64,000 nt of DNA from CAVSRC01 sp963730325 (GCA_963730325.1 CAVSRC010000019.1:496001-560000); one strand, 5' to 3'; shown: positions 50,439 to 59,445, numbered from the stretch's first letter. Numbers and translations: made by a program. The notes: a model not told the origin generated them from the sequence alone.

Positions 50439-50750
50439 TCATGACGCCGTGCTTGCCGGCACCACATCGCGCCCCATGATCGAGTCGAAGCTGGCCAGTT
50501 CCCGAATCTTCGGAAAATAGGCCATCATCTGAGGATCGCGGCGCATTGCCTCGACCGCGGCGGGGGTTTCCCACTCGGAAACGATGACCACACCGGAACC
50601 ATCGCTGGCGGCGATCAGCCGGCTGGTCTTCCAGCCCGGCAGTTTGCTGACAATCGTATCGATGTTCTGGCGCAGGAGCGCGATCAGCGCCGTCTGCTTC
50701 TCTGGCTCCACCTTGAGGAGGTTGATCAGGGTAACCGGTCCGTCCGACAT
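50439..50750 (-). CDS. Antibiotic biosynthesis monooxygenase-fold protein
   Basis: This is a 103-residue protein with a dimeric alpha-beta barrel (ABM) fold. VTLINLLKVEPEKQTALIAL, VSKLPGWKTSRLIAASDGSG, VIVSEWETPAAVEAM, DPQMMAYFPKIRE fit the family, which contains small cofactor-free oxygenases. AAAGGAGACGCACGC before the ATG at 50750 is a strong ribosome site. It lies just upstream of the SnoaL-tail sigma factor on the same strand, and such genes are often controlled by this kind of sigma factor. Confidence 0.85.
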   Translation of the reverse strand: MSDGPVTLINLLKVEPEKQTALIALLRQNIDTIVSKLPGWKTSRLIAASDGSGVVIVSEWETPAAVEAMRRDPQMMAYFPKIRELASFDSIMGRDVVPASTAS

Positions 50751-50839
50751 GCGTGCGTCTCCTTTTGCTCGGATACGGCAAGGACGAGGCACGACGGCAA
50801 AACGGATCGCATCGCCTGAGAAAAAACCGGGAAGCTGGT

Positions 50840-51937
50840 TCAGTCCATGGAGCCCGACGCTGGGTGCCCGGCAGCTGTCGACGCCGCGGCTTGCATGGCC
50901 GGGTACATGCGGCGCAGGTGGACCACCGTCGCGATGAGCACGATCATCGCGCCGAACTGGTGGGTGAGCGCGACATCAAGCGGCACCACCATCAACAGCG
51001 TTGCGATACCGAGCGTCGCCTGGAGCGACACCAGCAGCGCCAGACCCAGCGCCGCGCGCATATAGGGCGTGGCGCGCGTCTGCCAGACATGGGCCCAGGC
51101 GACGGCGAAGAGCACATAGGCGCCGAGGCGGTGGTCGAACTGCACCGTCGCCACGTTCTCGAACAGGTTGCGCCACCAGGGCGACTGCACGAACAGGCCG
51201 GAAGGCACCAGCCCGCCGTCCATCAGCGGCCAGGTGTTGTAGCTGAGCCCCGCATCGAGGCCGGCCACCAGCCCGCCGAGAAAGATCTGCAGGAAGGTCA
51301 GGCCGACGAGCAGCACCGCGACGCCGCGCAGGCGCAGCCGCGAGCCGCTGAGCGGGCTCGGCGCCAGGCCGCGCGCCAGCCACACCGTGTAGGCGAGGAT
51401 CGCCGCGGCGAAGGTCAGATGGATGGCGAGCCGGTACTGGCTGACGTCGGTGCGCAGGCTGAGGCCGCTCTTGACCATCCACCAGCCGACCGCCCCCTGG
51501 AGCCCGCCGAGCAGGAAAAGCGCCACCAAGCGCGGCTTCAGCCGCGGCTCGATGCGGCCCGTCACCCAGAAGGCAATCAGCGGCAGCAGCACCACCACGC
51601 CGATCAGCCGGCCGAGCAGACGGTGGCTCCACTCCCACCAGAAGATGCCCTGGAATTCGGAGAGCGTCATGCCCCTATTGAGCTCAAGGTATTCCGGGAT
51701 CTGCTGGTATTTGAGGAATTCCTCCTGCCATTGAGCCCGATCGAGCGGCGGGATGACGCCGTGGATCGGCTGCCACTCGGTGATCGACAGGCCGGAATGG
51801 GTGAGCCGCGTGGCGCCGCCGACCACCACCATGGCGACGATCATCACGGCAACCACGGCGAGCCACGCCCGCACCATCGCACGGTCGCGGCCGCGGTCCC
51901 TGATCGATACGTGCTGACTGCCGACGATACTTGCCAA
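50840..51937 (-). CDS. ctaA: Heme A synthase (COX15/CtaA type 2)
   Basis: This inner-membrane enzyme oxidises the C8 methyl of heme O to make heme A for cytochrome c oxidase. The 365-residue protein has about eight hydrophobic helices and the conserved features GGATRLTHSGLSITEWQP, EFQGIFWWEWSHRLLGRLIG and FDHRLGAYVLFAVAWAH, with His ligands in WSHR, FDHR and late ALTHQFGAM. It is the type found in alphaproteobacteria and mitochondria. It is a single gene, divergent from the DUF2842 gene. Confidence 0.95.
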   Translation of the reverse strand: MASIVGSQHVSIRDRGRDRAMVRAWLAVVAVMIVAMVVVGGATRLTHSGLSITEWQPIHGVIPPLDRAQWQEEFLKYQQIPEYLELNRGMTLSEFQGIFWWEWSHRLLGRLIGVVVLLPLIAFWVTGRIEPRLKPRLVALFLLGGLQGAVGWWMVKSGLSLRTDVSQYRLAIHLTFAAAILAYTVWLARGLAPSPLSGSRLRLRGVAVLLVGLTFLQIFLGGLVAGLDAGLSYNTWPLMDGGLVPSGLFVQSPWWRNLFENVATVQFDHRLGAYVLFAVAWAHVWQTRATPYMRAALGLALLVSLQATLGIATLLMVVPLDVALTHQFGAMIVLIATVVHLRRMYPAMQAAASTAAGHPASGSMD

Positions 51938-52035
51938 GAACGCTGCTCCTCGGGCATTCGTTACAGGAGGGCCACACCACCGGGCAAGCGTGTACCCGGT
52001 GCGGCCTTTAGTCCAATACCAAGGAGTGGATCGCC

Positions 52036-52251
52036 CTGCCCCGCACTGTCCGCAAGCTGATCGGCGCCGCGCTGCTGCTCGTCTTTGTGACGTTCTATGC
52101 GCTGGTGGCGATGACCATCGGCGCCGCCAAGCTGCCCGGCACCTCGCTCTGGGTGCAGACGGCCTATTTCGCCGTCGCCGGGCTGATATGGGTCATCCCG
52201 GCCGGTCTCATCATCAAATGGATGCAGCGCCCCGACCCGGGCGAGGAGTGA
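52036..52251 (+). CDS. DUF2842 membrane protein with apparent CTG start
   Basis: This is a 71-residue protein with two membrane segments (IGAALLLVFVTFYALVAMTI and AYFAVAGLIWVIPAGLII), matching the small alphaproteobacterial DUF2842 family. There is no ATG, GTG or TTG in this frame after the stop at 52009. The residue before PRTVRKLIG is encoded by CTG at 52036, and AAGGAG sits nine bases upstream, so CTG is the best start. The alternative is a GTG at 52026 with one extra C in CGCCCTG, giving MDRLPRTVRK; that would match the +1 insertions seen elsewhere in this window. It precedes the exopolysaccharide locus. Function unknown. Confidence 0.65.
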   Translation: MPRTVRKLIGAALLLVFVTFYALVAMTIGAAKLPGTSLWVQTAYFAVAGLIWVIPAGLIIKWMQRPDPGEE

Positions 52252-52254
52252 CGA

Positions 52255-54465
52255 TCACGCCGCCGCGTCGGCGGCATGCTTGTCGCGCGGCATCAGCGGC
52301 TCTTCGCCGTCCTCGACCTGCCGCGCCGGAGCGGCGGGATCGACCATCAAGAGCAGGATGCGCGCATCGCACACCGCCGAAACGCGGTCGAAGGCGCCCT
52401 TGGTGCGCGGATCGGAGGCGCCGAACTCGCTCACCACCACGGCGAGGTCCGCCGTGTCGCCGACGGTGGCAATCATGGCATCGCTGGCGTCGAGGATGAC
52501 GCAGTCATAGGTCAGCGCCAGCGCCGAGAGGATGGTCTCGAGCCGCTCCCGGTCGATATGCTCGCCGCCCAGCGGCGCGCGGCCGGCCGGAATGAAATGC
52601 ACGCGCGAGCGGCGGTCGCGGAAGATCACCTGGGCGAAGGACGCCTCGCTCGAGAACAGGTCGGAGAAGCCCGGCAGGTCGGTCCCCTCGCCCATCGACA
52701 CCGTGTTGGCGTTGTCGCCACGGAAATCGACCACCACGGTGCGCATGTCGGTCCGCGCCAGGGCGCGGGCAAGCGCCACCGCCGCCAGCGGCCGTCCGTT
52801 GTCGTCCGATCCTTCCGCCAGCGTCACCAGCACGCGCTTGGCGCCGGCGGCGATGATCTCGCCGGCGATAGTGGCCAGCAATTCCTCAACCCGGTCGACC
52901 AGATCGGGCGCCAGCGTCGGCTCCGCCGGCATCATGCGCCGCACGCTATGGTCGTCCGCCCAGCGCAGATGGCCGCCGACCGGCATGGCGTCGGGAACCA
53001 CCGGCACGACGTCGTCGAAGGTGACGCGGCGCATCGGCCGGCCGCTCGCCAGCTCGCGCAGCAGCACGAAGGCAATGGCCAGGATCAGCGCCACCGCCGC
53101 CGCGGCGCCGGTCATCGGCACCACCTTGGGGAAGCTCGGCTCGCTGGGCACGGCGGCCTGCGAGATGACCCGGGCATCGGCCGGCGGCAGGCTCGCCTGC
53201 TCGCGCGACACCGCCTCGCGGTAGCGCCTGAGATAGACGTCGAGCAGGTCGCGCTGGGCGGCGGCCTCGCGTTCCAGTGCCGCCAGCTCGACGCCGGCGT
53301 CGTTGGCCTGGCCGGTCGCCACTTTCTGCTGCGACAGCGCGTTGCTGAGTTCCTTCTCGCGCGCCTGCGCCAGGCTTACCTCGGCGTCGAGCGCATCGAC
53401 GATCTTGCGCAACTCGGCGGCGATCTGCCGGTCGAGGTCGGCGACCTGCGCCTTCAACTCCCGCATGCGCGGATGCTGCGGCCCGAGCGTCACCGAAAGC
53501 TGTGCCACCTGCGAGCGCAGCGCCACTTCCTGCTCGACCAGCCGCTGGATCAGAGGCGAATTGAGCACCTCGGGAACGTTCGGCGTGACGCCGGCCTGAA
53601 GCGCGGCGCGGATCTGGTCGGCCTTGGCGCGCGCGTCGGCCATGTTGCTGCGGACCTTGGCAAGCTCGGTCGACAGGTCGCCGAGCTGCTGCTGCGGCAG
53701 GGTCGTGTTGGCGATGCTGCCCGAGGCGAACAGGTCGTTCTGGCTGCGGAAGTTCTCGACCTTGCTCTCGGCGTCCTTGACCTTGGTGCGCAGTTCGCCG
53801 ATCTGCGCCGACAGGTACTTGGCGGCGTCGGCGGTGGTGGCGCGCTTCGCTTCACGCTGCAAGGCGATGTAGCCGTCGGCGATGGCGTTGGCGGCTTCGG
53901 CGGCAAGCGCCGGGTCGATCGAATCGAAGTCGATGACGATCACCCGCGACTTGTCGACCGCATAGACCGACAGCTTCCTGTAGTAGGAGTCGAGCACCTG
54001 GTCCTCGGTCGAGCGGGTCGTCTTCGACGAAAGGCCGACGAGCGCCAACAGACGGTTGAACAGAGACTTGGTGCCCAGCGCCGGGTTGAATTCCGGCTTG
54101 CTGGCGAGGTCGAGCTTGGCGGCGACGCTGCGGGCGAGATCGCGCGACTGGATGAGTTGTACCTGGCTGGTGATCCCCTGCTCGTCGAGCGCGGTGGCCG
54201 TTTGTTCGGGATTGACCTGCGTGGTCTGGGTCAGGTTCAACTCACCGGCCTGAATGAGAATCGTGGTCTGGGACGTATAGAGCGGCTGCAGGCGGCTCAG
54301 GCCGTAATAGGTCCCACCGGAAACGATCAAAACAAACACAATGATATACGGAAGCTTTCTCAACAAAGTTGAGAACAGCGCGCGGAGATCGATCTCCATT
54401 TCTGTTGCCGTGGTGACGGGCGTGTCCATCGCAAAACTCAGGGTGGGACTGCGATCGATCATCAC
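52255..54465 (-). CDS. Exopolysaccharide co-polymerase (Wzz/GumC) with inactive BY-kinase domain
   Basis: This is a 736-residue inner-membrane protein that controls polymerisation and export of a capsular or exopolysaccharide. An N-terminal TM (PYIIVFVLIVSGGTYYGL) and a second (VVPMTGAAAAVALILAIAFV, near 450) bracket a large periplasmic Wzz domain with coiled coils (residues about 190 to 430). The C-terminal third has the BY-kinase/CpsD fold but a broken Walker A: LAEGSDDNGRPLAA replaces GxxxxGK[ST], so the P-loop Lys is missing; the Walker A'-like VVVDFRGD and CVILDASDAM follow. No C-terminal Tyr cluster is seen (the tail ends HAADAAA). It is therefore probably a pseudokinase. Start at 54465 or 54429. 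Confidence 0.9.
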   Translation of the reverse strand: MMIDRSPTLSFAMDTPVTTATEMEIDLRALFSTLLRKLPYIIVFVLIVSGGTYYGLSRLQPLYTSQTTILIQAGELNLTQTTQVNPEQTATALDEQGITSQVQLIQSRDLARSVAAKLDLASKPEFNPALGTKSLFNRLLALVGLSSKTTRSTEDQVLDSYYRKLSVYAVDKSRVIVIDFDSIDPALAAEAANAIADGYIALQREAKRATTADAAKYLSAQIGELRTKVKDAESKVENFRSQNDLFASGSIANTTLPQQQLGDLSTELAKVRSNMADARAKADQIRAALQAGVTPNVPEVLNSPLIQRLVEQEVALRSQVAQLSVTLGPQHPRMRELKAQVADLDRQIAAELRKIVDALDAEVSLAQAREKELSNALSQQKVATGQANDAGVELAALEREAAAQRDLLDVYLRRYREAVSREQASLPPADARVISQAAVPSEPSFPKVVPMTGAAAAVALILAIAFVLLRELASGRPMRRVTFDDVVPVVPDAMPVGGHLRWADDHSVRRMMPAEPTLAPDLVDRVEELLATIAGEIIAAGAKRVLVTLAEGSDDNGRPLAAVALARALARTDMRTVVVDFRGDNANTVSMGEGTDLPGFSDLFSSEASFAQVIFRDRRSRVHFIPAGRAPLGGEHIDRERLETILSALALTYDCVILDASDAMIATVGDTADLAVVVSEFGASDPRTKGAFDRVSAVCDARILLLMVDPAAPARQVEDGEEPLMPRDKHAADAAA

Positions 54466-54517
54466 AACTCATGGTAATCACATCGTTAACAGACCCTCCG
54501 ATCGCACTAACCCTTCG

Positions 54518-54542
54518 TTAATCTAGTTTAACCTTGCGTTAA
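54518..54542. promoter_or_regulatory. CtrA-like boxes in the exopolysaccharide promoter
   Basis: TTAACCTTGCGTTAA (54528-54542) fits TTAA-N7-TTAA. An overlapping TTAA-N6-TTAA starts at 54518, and a half-site TTAACCAT lies at 54577. The 173-bp region between the divergent wzz and wza genes is AT-rich for this genome. CtrA control is inferred from the motif. Confidence 0.55.
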
Positions 54543-54638
54543 TACCTGCCGAGTCCCGAGTCGTTTTTACCCGCCCTTAACCATAATCGCCGGATAGTCC
54601 GCTTCAGCACCGCGGCACCCAATCAAAGCCGGCACCAC

Positions 54639-55199
54639 ATGCGTTCGTTCGGACTGCTTTCCTTGCTGATCGGCCTCACGCTGCTCGCCGGCTGCGCCAA
54701 CCATCCAACCGTCAAGGACGGCTATCACCCCGAACTGGTGTCGGCCTATCACCTCGACGCCGGCGACCGGGTGCGCGTCATCGTCTTTGGCCAGACCGAC
54801 CTGTCCAACACCTATGTCGTCGATCAGGCGGGCAACCTCGCCATGCCGCTCATCGGCACCGTGCCGGCGCGTGGCCGCTCGACCGCCGAGATCGAGACCG
54901 AGGTCGCCCAGCGCCTGCGCAAGGGCTATGTGCGCAATCCCGACGTATCGGTCGAGATCGACCGCTACCGCCCGTTCTTCGTCATGGGCGAGGTCACCGC
55001 CGCCGGCCAGTACCCCTACGTGCCGGGCATGACCGTACAGCAGGCGGTGGCGATTGCCGGCGGCTTCACGCCGCGCGCCAACGTCTACAACGTGCAGGTC
55101 ACACGCAGTATCGACGGCCAGGTCGGCAGCGCCTTGCTGCCGCTCGGCGACGCCGTTCTGCCCGGCGACACCATCTATGTGCGTGAACGCCATTTCTGA
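54639..55199 (+). CDS. Polysaccharide export lipoprotein (Wza/GumB-like)
   Basis: This outer-membrane exporter forms the channel for the polysaccharide. The 186-residue protein has a lipoprotein signal (LLSLLIGLTLLAGC), then the Poly_export domain DRVRVIVFGQTDLSNTYVVD, GNLAMPLIGTVPARGRS, and a SLBB-like end (PFFVMGEVTAAGQYPYVPGM, VTRSIDGQV, PGDTIYVRERHF). It lacks the long C-terminal helix of Wza, as in short GumB-type proteins. It begins the plus-strand exopolysaccharide operon, divergent from the co-polymerase. Confidence 0.93.
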   Translation: MRSFGLLSLLIGLTLLAGCANHPTVKDGYHPELVSAYHLDAGDRVRVIVFGQTDLSNTYVVDQAGNLAMPLIGTVPARGRSTAEIETEVAQRLRKGYVRNPDVSVEIDRYRPFFVMGEVTAAGQYPYVPGMTVQQAVAIAGGFTPRANVYNVQVTRSIDGQVGSALLPLGDAVLPGDTIYVRERHF

Positions 55200-55223
55200 A
55201 CATCGCGCGATAGGGCAACCGAT

Positions 55224-56348
55224 TTGAACATCGTGCACTGCTTTCGCGAGCCGTCCGGGGGTCTGTTCCGCCACGTGCGCGATCTTGCCGAAGCGCAGCA
55301 TGGAGCCGGCCACCAGGTCGGCGTCGTCTGCGATGCTTCCACCGGTGACAGCCTCGACGACGCGCTGCTCGAGGGCCTCAAGCCGTTTCTCTCGCTCGGC
55401 CTTATCCGCTTTGCCATGCGCCGCCAACTGGCGCCGTCCGATCTCGCCGCCGCCTGGCGCCTCGCCGGCAAGGTGCGGCCTCTCCATCCCGATGTCCTGC
55501 ACGGTCACGGCGCCAAGGGCGGCGCCTACGGGCGGGCGATCGGCACACTGCTGCGGGCAACTGGTAATCGCGTAGCCCGCTTCTACACCCCGCACGGCGG
55601 CAGCCTGCACTTCGACCCGAAGTCGACGGCCGGCCGTGTCTACTTCACGGCCGAGCGCGGCCTCGGCCACATGACCGATGGCTTCATCTTCGTCAGCCAG
55701 TATGCGGCCCGTAGCTACGAAACCAAGGTCGGGCGCCCGCGGGCGCCGGCAAGCATCATCCCCAACGGCCTCAGGCCCGAGGAGTTCGAGCCGGTCGCGC
55801 CCCAGCCGGAGGCCGCCGATTTCCTCTTCATCGGCACCCTGCGCGAGCTGAAGGGGCCAGACCTGTTCCTCATCGCGCTCGCCCTTCTGCGCGAGGAAAC
55901 CGGCCGGTCGCCGACAGCCGTCGTGGTCGGCGGCGGCGACGAGAAACCGCGCTATGTCAGCATGGCCGCCGAGCTTGGCCTTACCGACAGCGTGGCCTTC
56001 CACGATCCCATGCCGGCGCGCGATGCCTTCCGCCTGGCCCGGGCCGTGGTGGTGCCGTCGCGCGCCGAGTCGATGCCCTATGTCGTGCTCGAGACGATCG
56101 CCGCCGGCCTGCCGCTGATCGCCACCCGCGTCGGCGGAATCCCGGAGATCTTCGGCGCCGATTCAGGCCGTCTCGTCGCCCCCGGCGAGGTCGGCGAACT
56201 TGCCAATGCCATGGCCGCCGTGCTCGCCGAGCCTGACGCCGCCCATGCCGCGGCAGAGCGGTTGAAGCGGCAAATTCGCGCGAATTTCACCGTGGATGCC
56301 ATGGCAGCGGCGATCGAGGCTGCCTACACAGCCGCAAGGGCGCGTTAA
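55224..56348 (+). CDS. Glycosyltransferase family 4 protein
   Basis: This is a GT-B glycosyltransferase of 374 residues. FREPSGGLFRHVRDLAEAQH at the N-terminus and DVLHGHGAKGGAYGR form the acceptor side; the donor domain has ADFLFIGTLRELKGPDLFL, PSRAESMPYVVLETIAAGLP (E-x7-E), and GIPEIF. It most likely adds a nucleotide-sugar-derived residue to the polysaccharide repeat unit. The start is a TTG at 55224 (LNIVHCFREPSGG); no ATG fits. It lies 24 bp after the export lipoprotein. Confidence 0.92.
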   Translation: MNIVHCFREPSGGLFRHVRDLAEAQHGAGHQVGVVCDASTGDSLDDALLEGLKPFLSLGLIRFAMRRQLAPSDLAAAWRLAGKVRPLHPDVLHGHGAKGGAYGRAIGTLLRATGNRVARFYTPHGGSLHFDPKSTAGRVYFTAERGLGHMTDGFIFVSQYAARSYETKVGRPRAPASIIPNGLRPEEFEPVAPQPEAADFLFIGTLRELKGPDLFLIALALLREETGRSPTAVVVGGGDEKPRYVSMAAELGLTDSVAFHDPMPARDAFRLARAVVVPSRAESMPYVVLETIAAGLPLIATRVGGIPEIFGADSGRLVAPGEVGELANAMAAVLAEPDAAHAAAERLKRQIRANFTVDAMAAAIEAAYTAARAR

Positions 56349-56457
56349 GGATAAACTGCAACCCGCCCGATTTTAGTCGTCGAAACAAGCGTTTGTTAGC
56401 CGCGATCCCGTAAGCATTCTCGCCGGGGATCGACGGTTCCGAGTGGACGCTTGTGAG

Positions 56458-58008
56458 ATGAATCAGCCAGACAGGGCAGCCAGTGCGGCCGCCCGCGCCG
56501 ACGAGGCCGCAGCGCCGACGCCGCCCGAAAACGTCCGGATCGGCAACGATCCGGCGTTGAGCGCCGCGGCGCGCCTGGTCGCATCGAGCTTGTCGTCGAG
56601 CCCGATCTCGCCGGTCCTGCTGGCCGGGTTCGCCCGCCTGATCGAGTTCGCCGGCATCCTTGCGGCCGGCGCAGTGGTCTATTTCGCCTATGTCGCCTCG
56701 AACGAGGGCGTGGCCTGGTGGTACGCCGCGCCGCTGGTCGCCGGTGCCACACTCGCCGTGGTCATGATCCAGCTTGCCGACGGCTACTCGGTGGTGGCCT
56801 TCCGCCGCGGCGGTCTTCAGCTTGGCCGCGTCTACCTGGCATGGACGATGGTCTTCGTCCTCTTTGCGGTGGCCGCCTTCCTGGCCAAGGTCGGCGATTC
56901 CTTTTCGCGCGTGTGGGCCGGCTCCTGGTACGTCTCCGGCCTCTTCGTCCTCACCGGTTTCCGCCTGGCCTTCGCCCGCCTGGTGCGCGGATGGATTCGC
57001 ACCGGCCGCCTCGAGCGCCGTGCCGTCATCATCGGCGGCGGCGAATCCGCCGAGAACCTGATCCGCGCCATCGAGGACGAGCCCGACAACGACATTCGCA
57101 TCTGCGGCATCTTCGACGACCGCAAGGACGACCGCTCGCCGCCGATCGTCGCCGGCTATCCGAAGCTCGGCAACATCGCCGAGCTGGTCGATTTCGGTCG
57201 CATCGCGCGCATCGACCTGTTGATCGTGGCGCTGCCCATCACGGCCGAGAACCGGGTGCTGCAGATGGTGCGCCAGCTCTGGGTGCTGCCGGTGGACATC
57301 CGCCTGTCGGCGCACACCAACAAGCTGCGCTTCCGCCCGCGCACCTATTCCTTCGTCGGCAAGGTCCCCTTCCTCGACGTCTTCGACAAGCCGATTGCCG
57401 GCTGGGACGTGGTGTCGAAATGGATGGTCGACCACATCGCCGGCAGCCTCATCCTGGTGCTGGCCCTGCCGGTGATGGCGCTCACGGCGCTCGCCATCAA
57501 GCTCGACAGCAAGGGCCCGGCCCTCTTCAGGCAGAAGCGCTACGGCTTCAACAACGAGCTGATCGAGGTCTACAAGTTCCGCTCGATGTATGTCGATCAG
57601 TCCGATGTCGACGCGGCCAAGCTGGTCACCAAGGGCGATCCGCGCGTCACCCGCGTCGGCCGCTTCATCCGCAAGACCAGCCTCGACGAACTGCCCCAGC
57701 TCTTCAACGTCGTCTTCAAGGGCAACCTGTCGCTGGTCGGCCCGCGCCCGCACGCGCTTCAGGCCAAGGCCGCCGACCGCCTCTACAACGACGTCGTCGA
57801 CGGCTATTTCGCCCGCCACCGGGTCAAGCCGGGCATCACCGGCTGGGCACAGATCAACGGCTGGCGCGGCGAGACCGACACCACCGAGAAGCTCCAGCAC
57901 CGCATCGAGCACGACCTCTACTACATCGAAAACTGGTCGGTACTCTTCGACCTCTACATCATCGCCATGACGCCGTTCCGCCTGTTGCAGACGGAGAATG
58001 CGTATTGA
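56458..58008 (+). CDS. Undecaprenyl-phosphate sugar phosphotransferase (priming glycosyltransferase)
   Basis: This integral enzyme transfers a hexose-1-phosphate to undecaprenyl phosphate, the first step of repeat-unit assembly. The 516-residue protein has four or five N-terminal helices, a central CoA-binding-like domain (VIIGGGESAENLIRAIEDEP), and a C-terminal bacterial sugar transferase domain: IKLDSKGPALFRQKRYGFNN, VYKFRSMYVDQSD, FIRKTSLDELPQLFNV, SLVGPRPHALQAKA, VKPGITGWAQINGWRGETDT. This matches the undecaprenyl-phosphate glucose phosphotransferase family. ATG at 56458 or GTG at 56443. The stop overlaps the TTG start of the ligase-like gene. Confidence 0.94.
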   Translation: MNQPDRAASAAARADEAAAPTPPENVRIGNDPALSAAARLVASSLSSSPISPVLLAGFARLIEFAGILAAGAVVYFAYVASNEGVAWWYAAPLVAGATLAVVMIQLADGYSVVAFRRGGLQLGRVYLAWTMVFVLFAVAAFLAKVGDSFSRVWAGSWYVSGLFVLTGFRLAFARLVRGWIRTGRLERRAVIIGGGESAENLIRAIEDEPDNDIRICGIFDDRKDDRSPPIVAGYPKLGNIAELVDFGRIARIDLLIVALPITAENRVLQMVRQLWVLPVDIRLSAHTNKLRFRPRTYSFVGKVPFLDVFDKPIAGWDVVSKWMVDHIAGSLILVLALPVMALTALAIKLDSKGPALFRQKRYGFNNELIEVYKFRSMYVDQSDVDAAKLVTKGDPRVTRVGRFIRKTSLDELPQLFNVVFKGNLSLVGPRPHALQAKAADRLYNDVVDGYFARHRVKPGITGWAQINGWRGETDTTEKLQHRIEHDLYYIENWSVLFDLYIIAMTPFRLLQTENAY

Positions 58009-59357
58009 GCACCGCAGCGGTCGCGTCCGGGGTCTCCATGGCCGCGCCGACCTGGCGTTTCGGCCGCAGGCTCGGCGACTGGGCGCTGGGCCTCATTGTC
58101 TTCCTCGGCGGTTTCGTCATCCATGAGCCGGCGCCCTACGAGCTGCTGCTGGTTCCGGTCATCGTGGCGTGGATCTTCTTCGGCCTCAAGATCGCCAGAG
58201 CCTTCCTGCCGCTGGTCCTGCTGCTGACGCTCTATCTGGTCGGCGGCATCCTGGCGCTGACCCAGTTGCCGTCGATCAGCAAGGGCGTCCTCTATGCGGC
58301 GACCAGCGCCTTCCTGGTGCTGTCGGCGATCTTCTTCGCCGCGGTGATCGCCGAGGCGCCGATGCGCCGCCTGACCATCATCAAGCAGGCCTACATCGCC
58401 GCCGCCGTGCTCACCTCGCTCGCCGGCATCGGCGGCTATTTCCACGTCATTCCCGGCAGCGAGCTGTTCCTGCGCTATGGCCGCGTCATGGGCGCCTTCC
58501 AGGACCCCAACGTCTTCGCGCCCTTCCTGGTGCTGCCGATCGCCCTCATCTTCCGCGATATCCTCAGCCAGCGCCTGCGCCACAGCCTGGTCCAGGCCGG
58601 GCTGCTCACGATCCTGCTGCTGGCCGAGTTCCTCGCCTTCTCGCGCGCCGCCTGGGCGATGACGGCCCTGGTGCTCGCACTGGTGGGGCTGTTCACCTAT
58701 GTCAACGAGCCGCGTCAGCTCGGCCGCCTGCGCGTCGTCGCCTTTTTCGTCGCCGGCCTCGTCGCCATCGCTCTGCTGCTCGCCGTCGCCCTGTCGATTC
58801 CCGCGATCTACGATCTTTTCGTCCAGCGCGCCCAGCTCATCGAGAGCTACGACGCCGGCCATCTCGGCCGCTTCGCCCGTCAGGCGATCGGCTTCTTCCT
58901 GGTTCAGCAGCATCCGCTCGGCATCGGCCCCGAGGCCTTCGGCAAGCTGCTCGGCGAGGACGAGCACAATATGTGGCTGAAGGGCTTCACCACCTATGGC
59001 TGGATCGGCGGCTTCTCCTACATCGTACTGGTCATCTGGACGCTGGTCGCCTCCTTCCCGCTGCTCTTCAAGCAGCGGCCGTGGACGCCGATCGTGCAAT
59101 GCGCCTTCGCCGTCTTCGTCGGTCACGTGATGATCCACAACGTCATCGACAACGACCATTGGCGCCATCTCTTCCTGCTCTACGGCATGCTGTGGGGGGC
59201 GGTCGCCGCCGAAGCCATGCATGTGCGCCAGTTGCACCGCGCGGCGGCAATGCGCCGCCGGGCCCTGGCCCCGGCGCCGGTGGCCATCCCCAGCCCGCCC
59301 GCCGTCATCGAGCGGGCGCCACCCCGGAGCCCGGCGCGCGGCCTTCCCGCGCATTGA
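58005..59357 (+). CDS. O-antigen ligase/Wzy-type polymerase family membrane protein
   Basis: This is an integral membrane protein of about 450 residues with 10 to 12 hydrophobic segments. The O-antigen ligase domain includes the large loop region GRVMGAFQDPNVFAPFLV, FSRAAWAM and the PLGIGPEAFGKLLGEDEHN motif, typical of the periplasmic loop of Wzy/WaaL proteins. TTG at 58005 overlaps the previous stop (TTGA), and ACGGAGAATGCG precedes it as a ribosome site. It would polymerise or ligate the exopolysaccharide units. The C-terminus is Pro/Ala-rich and basic. Confidence 0.9.
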   Translation: MSTAAVASGVSMAAPTWRFGRRLGDWALGLIVFLGGFVIHEPAPYELLLVPVIVAWIFFGLKIARAFLPLVLLLTLYLVGGILALTQLPSISKGVLYAATSAFLVLSAIFFAAVIAEAPMRRLTIIKQAYIAAAVLTSLAGIGGYFHVIPGSELFLRYGRVMGAFQDPNVFAPFLVLPIALIFRDILSQRLRHSLVQAGLLTILLLAEFLAFSRAAWAMTALVLALVGLFTYVNEPRQLGRLRVVAFFVAGLVAIALLLAVALSIPAIYDLFVQRAQLIESYDAGHLGRFARQAIGFFLVQQHPLGIGPEAFGKLLGEDEHNMWLKGFTTYGWIGGFSYIVLVIWTLVASFPLLFKQRPWTPIVQCAFAVFVGHVMIHNVIDNDHWRHLFLLYGMLWGAVAAEAMHVRQLHRAAAMRRRALAPAPVAIPSPPAVIERAPPRSPARGLPAH

Positions 59358-59445
59358 CGCGCGGCGGCCAAGCAGCCAGTGTGCCGCCACGACGCGGCAC
59401 TATGTGCCGCTCCCTCAGAACCCAAGGATCGAGCGGCCACCGCCA

